A program made the translations under genes and the position numbers. From the NCBI GenBank assembly GCA_027627225.1, contig CM051034.1, positions 43,660,548 to 43,724,547 of the forward strand: a stretch of 64,000 bases of DNA. The letters run 5' to 3'. Below are positions 60,416 through 64,000 of this stretch, piece after piece. Each line of letters opens with the position of its first letter. The first letter of the stretch is position 1. A model generated the notes under the pieces. The model saw nothing but the letters and a program-made list of their open reading frames with translations, did not search any database and had not been told where the DNA came from. Origin of the DNA: Congeria kusceri. Taxonomy: Eukaryota > Mollusca > Bivalvia > Myida > Dreissenidae.

Positions 60416-62719
60416 ATGCTTATCAACGTAAATACAGCGTCTGTTCAAGACTTGATGAAAATTCGGGGAATTGGTGAAAAACTGGCCAATCACATCATCC
60501 AGTTGCGTGCTGCGTATGGGGTGGTTAAAAAGGAAGTGTTTGATTTAGCGTTGGGCAGCAAGCTGACACCGGAAGTGCTCAGTATGTTGGACTTTTCTGA
60601 GCCTGATCCCTTTAATTGGCTCGATTTTAGTGAGTCCCTGCCTTCACCAAAAGGCATCACACTTCAGGCGGCAGCATTTCCGGCGTATCCGCTGCTTCCT
60701 GAGACATTACTGGTGTCTACGAAAACATCGGTGGTGTATACAGAGTCAACGTGGGTCACCACAACAGCTCCCATAATGGCATCATGGGCAAAATCACCGC
60801 TAATTACAGAATCTTGTCCTCCTCTATCCTTGACACCGGCTTCACACAGGGTACGACGTTACAGCCCAGTAAAGTTAGAACATGGTTCCGATAGTTCAAG
60901 AGCCAGCTCACTTTTGTGTTCCCCGGATCGTCCAGAAATGAGAAAGCCTAGCTCTTATAGTGCTGGGCAACTCGCAAGGTCGGGTTCTTATGAACGCCAG
61001 GTCAAGGAAGAGAGCAGGAGGTGGGATCTAAGCGACGAAGGACGACACAGGACATTTGCAACCGGAAGTACGCAGACTGCAGGTGGTAGGCCTCATAGGT
61101 CACCATCATCAAGTAGGTCGCCGGGGGCCAAGACAACATCACTGCGGAGAAACGGGAAGAGCAAGGCAAGTGATGACGGTAGGCACCGGAAGTCGGTAAC
61201 CGGAAGTACCCGAACTGCAGTTGGTAGGCCTTATAGGTCGCCATCCTCGAGTAGGTCGCCGGGGGCCAAGACAACATCACTGCGGGGAAACGGGAAGAAC
61301 AAGGCAAGTGATGTCTGTAGGCACCGGAAGTCGGTAACCGGAAGTAACCGAACTGCAGGTGGTAGGCCTTATAGGTCGCCATCCTCGAGTAGGTCGCCAG
61401 AAGCAAGGTCAACTGCATTGCGAAGAAGCCGGAAGGGCCAGGTAAGTGGTGACGGTGGGCACCGGAAGTCGGCAACCGGAAGTAATCAGACTGCAGGTGG
61501 TAGGCCTTATAGGTCGCCATCAGCAAGTAATTCTCCGGTATGCAGGTCAACATCATCGTGCAGAAACCGGAAGGGCAGGGCTAGTGATGATGGTGGGCAC
61601 CGAAAATCTGTAACCGGAAGCAATCGGACTGCAGGTGGTAGGCCTCATAGGTCATCATCATCAAGTAGGTCGCCGGATGCCCGGTTAACAGCACCACGCA
61701 GGACAACCTCACACAAAAAGAAGACCGGAAGAAGACGGCATTCCCATCGTTCACCGTCGGGCTCCGAATCAGAGTCTAGATCTAGATCACGTGGGTCCAA
61801 TCACAAATCTAAGACCCGTCGTAGGCACTCCTCTGACAGCAGCCGGTCCCAGAACCGTAGTTCGCGCAGACAGGGGGATCCACGTAGACACCCGAAGGCG
61901 CTGCGGTATGATGGGAAGGCAAGTTGGCTATCTTTTAAGCGGAAGTTTGATAGCTACCGAAAGGTTATGAAGTGGTCTGAAGAGGAATGCAAAGACTATC
62001 TGATCTGGAGTTTGGAGGGGAAGGCCCTTGACTTCTTCACCATTACAACCACAGATAATGACCGATACTCTTTTCGTCGGTTAATGAAGTCATTGGAGTC
62101 TCGCTTCGGTACGAAAGAAGTGCTTGAGACATCGAAGGCCAAATTCCGACAGGCTACGCAGGGGCAAGAGGAGTCGCTTGAAGATTGGGCAGATCGTGTG
62201 CTAACATTAGCTACACCAGCCTTTGTGGACCTTCCGGAGGATCATATGCGTCAGGAAGCTATTGCCAGATTTTGCCAGGGTGGTTTGGACAAGGAGGCAG
62301 CCAAGCATGCCTGTTTGGAGAATCCCTCAAGCATGGAGGAAGCCCTAAACCTGGTGAAACAGCACCAATACATATCGCAGGCAGTAGATGGAAAAAAGAC
62401 CAGAAGGGGCCGGGAGGAACTTTCTGTTAATACAGTGCAGGCATCTTCACAAGCAAAGATGGAGGAACTTATAGCGTCCGCTTTGAAGGAGTTTGCCAAG
62501 CAAATGCACCTTACGCCTCCTGAAGCAGTGTCGAAGGAAGGTCAATGTGGGGATCAACCAAAGAGGTTGGGACCATGTTACTTCTGTAAGAAGAAGGGTC
62601 ACCTCAAAAGAGACTGTGTGGGGTACCAAGAGTGGCTAAAGAAAAAGGAGGGCAAGCCAAAGGGTTTAAACGGCAGAGGGCTGGACGGGAAGACCACACG
62701 ACCGGGCCCTCAACAGTGA
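60416..62719 (+). CDS. Retrotransposon Gag with N-terminal helix-hairpin-helix and Arg/Ser repeats
   Basis: 767 aa from ATG at 60416; the open frame extends upstream but has no other good AUG. Residues 1-45 (LINVNTASVQDLMKIRGIGE, then KLANHIIQLR) form a ComEA-type helix-hairpin-helix, a nucleic-acid-binding fold. About residues 205-428 hold five ~46-residue repeats rich in Arg, Ser and Gly (unit core GRPYRSPSSSRSPGAKTTSL). Residues about 490-650 match the Retrotrans_gag capsid region (ASWLSFKRKFDSYRKVMKW, LIWSLEGKALDFF). A CCHC knuckle CYFCKKKGHLKRDC sits at 721-734. The frame is intact. Gag would package element RNA; the HhH and RS repeats may add nucleic-acid contacts (inference). Confidence 0.85.
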   Translation: MLINVNTASVQDLMKIRGIGEKLANHIIQLRAAYGVVKKEVFDLALGSKLTPEVLSMLDFSEPDPFNWLDFSESLPSPKGITLQAAAFPAYPLLPETLLVSTKTSVVYTESTWVTTTAPIMASWAKSPLITESCPPLSLTPASHRVRRYSPVKLEHGSDSSRASSLLCSPDRPEMRKPSSYSAGQLARSGSYERQVKEESRRWDLSDEGRHRTFATGSTQTAGGRPHRSPSSSRSPGAKTTSLRRNGKSKASDDGRHRKSVTGSTRTAVGRPYRSPSSSRSPGAKTTSLRGNGKNKASDVCRHRKSVTGSNRTAGGRPYRSPSSSRSPEARSTALRRSRKGQVSGDGGHRKSATGSNQTAGGRPYRSPSASNSPVCRSTSSCRNRKGRASDDGGHRKSVTGSNRTAGGRPHRSSSSSRSPDARLTAPRRTTSHKKKTGRRRHSHRSPSGSESESRSRSRGSNHKSKTRRRHSSDSSRSQNRSSRRQGDPRRHPKALRYDGKASWLSFKRKFDSYRKVMKWSEEECKDYLIWSLEGKALDFFTITTTDNDRYSFRRLMKSLESRFGTKEVLETSKAKFRQATQGQEESLEDWADRVLTLATPAFVDLPEDHMRQEAIARFCQGGLDKEAAKHACLENPSSMEEALNLVKQHQYISQAVDGKKTRRGREELSVNTVQASSQAKMEELIASALKEFAKQMHLTPPEAVSKEGQCGDQPKRLGPCYFCKKKGHLKRDCVGYQEWLKKKEGKPKGLNGRGLDGKTTRPGPQQ
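61030..61700 (+). repeat. ~138-bp tandem repeat inside gag, five units
   Basis: CACCGGAAGTCGGTAACCGG or variants recur near 61043, 61185, 61321, 61459 and 61597, about 138-142 bp apart. The period is close to 46 codons so the frame is kept. This produces the Arg/Ser repeats and also the 184-codon opposite-strand shadow ORF. Confidence 0.85.
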
Positions 62720-62908
62720 AGACAAGTGGTCTACCACAGAGGTCTGTTGGGGTAGAAGCTACAGGTACGGCTGCTTTAGGCAGGGTCTGTGACTCGCCTA
62801 ATACAGATCAAAAGCAACAGAATGGTGTGCTCGCCCAACCGGGCAACAGTCTTAGCACAGTAGGGGAACAGGAAATAGGGGGGTCTGAAACTTCAGTGAC
62901 TATCACTG

Positions 62909-64000
62909 ATGGCAAAGCCGGTGGCTTCCCCAAATCGGAGGGAAGACAGGAAGAAGATGAGCCTAGTGAATAAGGAACTGTTCCAGTTAGTGGACGGGGT
63001 TCTGTTCAAACGGAAGCTGGACAGCAAAGATCTTGAACTTGTGGTACCTAACAGCCTTCAAGAACAAGCAATGGTATGGCATCATGATATACCGTCGTCA
63101 GGGCATCAGGGGGTGGCCAGAACAAAAGCAAAGTTGAAGGAAAGGTTCTTTTGGGTCAGGTTGTCCAGGGATGTGGAATCGTTTGTGTTGACGTGTCCCG
63201 TGTGCAACAAGAACAAGAAAAACAAGCACTACGGGAGGGTTCCATTGACCATGTATCAGGCGGGAGCCCCGATGGAGAGAGTGCACATCGATTTTATAGG
63301 TCCTCTACCCAAGACAGAACGAGGGAACGAACATTGCCTGATGATGGTGGATCAATTCACGAAGTGGGTGGAATGCATACCATTGCCATCACAGAAAGCA
63401 GAGGTAACTGCACGGGCAGCAGTCGATGAGTTTTTCTCACGATTTGGGTTACCCCTCCAATTATTCTCGGATCAAGGGCGGAACTTCGAAAGTAACCTGT
63501 TTGAGGCGTTGTGTAAAGCACTACATATCCATAAGGCAAGAACGACACCTTATAGGCCGTCTGCAAATGGACAAGTGGAACGCTTCAACAGGACGTTGAT
63601 GGACGCGATCAGGTGTTTCTTAGGGAAATCTCAGAATAAATGGGATCTGCATGTTCAGCAGATAGCAGGAGCGCTTAGAGCATCGGTCAACCGAAGTACT
63701 GGTTTTACCCCGAACATGCTCATGTTGGGCCGAGAAGTCAACACTCCAGCACGGCTCATGTTTCCCAGTGTACATGATAAGCATGATGACTGTGATACCT
63801 ATGTTGCAGAGTTGTTGAAAACCATGAAGGAAGCCCATGCGTCTGCTAGGTCCACCTTAGAGACTTCCATGAGGAGGATGAAACACTACTACGATCTACG
63901 GATACTATTGCGCCCCTATGTCGAAGGAGATGTCATATATCTTTTAGATACGGCGACTCTCAAGGGCAAATCACGCAAGTTGAGTTCTCCCTGGAAAGGT
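62909..64000 (+). CDS. Retrotransposon integrase, partial (continues past window)
   Basis: The frame is open from ATG at 62909 (another in-frame ATG at 62957) to the last base, 364 codons, so the end is off-window. An H-x-H..C-x2-C zinc-binding module appears first (HHDIPSSGHQGVARTKAKL, then LTCPVCNKNK). The catalytic core follows with D in VHIDFIGPLP, D in LFSDQGRNF and E in NGQVERFNRTL, separated by 59 and exactly 35 residues, matching the D-D-35-E rule. After it come LGREVNTPARLMF and a GPY-like section. Integrase inserts retroelement cDNA. No RT or RNase H precedes it. A 342-nt frame at 62632-62973, one base back from gag (a possible -1 frameshift product), ends within the start of this ORF. 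Confidence 0.9.
   Translation, partial: MAKPVASPNRREDRKKMSLVNKELFQLVDGVLFKRKLDSKDLELVVPNSLQEQAMVWHHDIPSSGHQGVARTKAKLKERFFWVRLSRDVESFVLTCPVCNKNKKNKHYGRVPLTMYQAGAPMERVHIDFIGPLPKTERGNEHCLMMVDQFTKWVECIPLPSQKAEVTARAAVDEFFSRFGLPLQLFSDQGRNFESNLFEALCKALHIHKARTTPYRPSANGQVERFNRTLMDAIRCFLGKSQNKWDLHVQQIAGALRASVNRSTGFTPNMLMLGREVNTPARLMFPSVHDKHDDCDTYVAELLKTMKEAHASARSTLETSMRRMKHYYDLRILLRPYVEGDVIYLLDTATLKGKSRKLSSPWKG

Larger units (their letters stand above)
59731..64000 (+). mobile_element. Ty3/Gypsy-type LTR retrotransposon, internally deleted, running off the window
   Basis: Order: putative LTR, primer-binding-like site, leader, gag (60416-62719), about 0.2 kb of linker, then integrase open to the window end. 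Protease, reverse transcriptase and RNase H, normally about 2.5 kb between gag and integrase, are absent. The element sits 52 bp after the MITE at 58613-59678. Confidence 0.8.

Noticed and set aside
61002..61556. 184-codon ORF on the minus strand
   Set aside because: Shadow of the tandem repeats in gag; the plus-strand frame has the domain structure.

Overview
This window is eukaryotic, AT-rich and repeat-dense. It most likely comes from a lophotrochozoan and specifically a bivalve mollusc. Supporting signs are the mollusc-like nicotinic receptor remnant, dispersed GACCTTGACC tandem repeats, several non-autonomous transposon families, tRNA-derived SINEs and a Ty3/Gypsy-type element. Dreissena or a related heterodont is a guess from general familiarity with such repeats. 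Nothing indicates a bacterial or viral genome: there are no operons, CRISPR arrays or rRNA genes.

Host genes. (1) 25985-34996 (+) is a three-exon homeobox gene of the Not/Noto family. The splice phases join cleanly to give 299 aa, with an EH1-like repressor motif in exon 1, an intact homeodomain across exons 2-3, a TATA box and a poly(A) signal. (2) 17309-19266 (-) is a gene hidden from simple ORF calling. Two 132-nt phase-0 exons (18054-18185 and 17309-17440) encode a two-helix CD225/dispanin-like membrane protein; a GC-rich island at 19153-19266 may be an upstream exon. (3) 55588-56148 (+) is a frameshifted pseudogene of a nicotinic acetylcholine receptor subunit (TM1-TM3 and TM4). (4) 51690-52543 (-) holds degenerate exons with a SWIM-like Cys/His motif.

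Regulatory DNA. About 2.6-3.2 kb downstream of Not lies a stretch (37593-38185) that aligns collinearly with 56540-56950 and has no coding explanation. It looks like an anciently duplicated conserved non-coding element. The left copy is interrupted by a LINE.

Mobile DNA by region. 0-10 kb: a ~175-bp satellite, two inverted copies of a 22-bp-repeat element, ~140-bp and ~169-bp tandem arrays, a PIF/Harbinger transposase fragment and a 1.5-kb TIR element. 11-24 kb: a palindromic repeat family, a dyad-rich MITE family, TIR MITEs (two clear nested insertions) and a SINE. 25-37 kb: the Not gene with MITEs in and around it. 38-42 kb: a LINE (-) with an in-frame ORF1-stop-ORF2 arrangement, a mutated RT active site and a missing 3' end. 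43-50 kb: minisatellites, another 22-bp array and a second SINE family. 49.5-52.4 kb: a TIR element carrying a tRNA-like core, then a 2.4-kb TIR transposon with a nested SINE. 54 kb: satellite. 58.6-59.7 kb: a TA-flanked MITE. 59.7-64 kb: an LTR retrotransposon whose Gag starts with a helix-hairpin-helix and whose protease-RT-RNase H segment is missing, leaving Gag followed by integrase.

Most remaining sequence is AT-rich intergenic or intronic DNA in which I recognise nothing.
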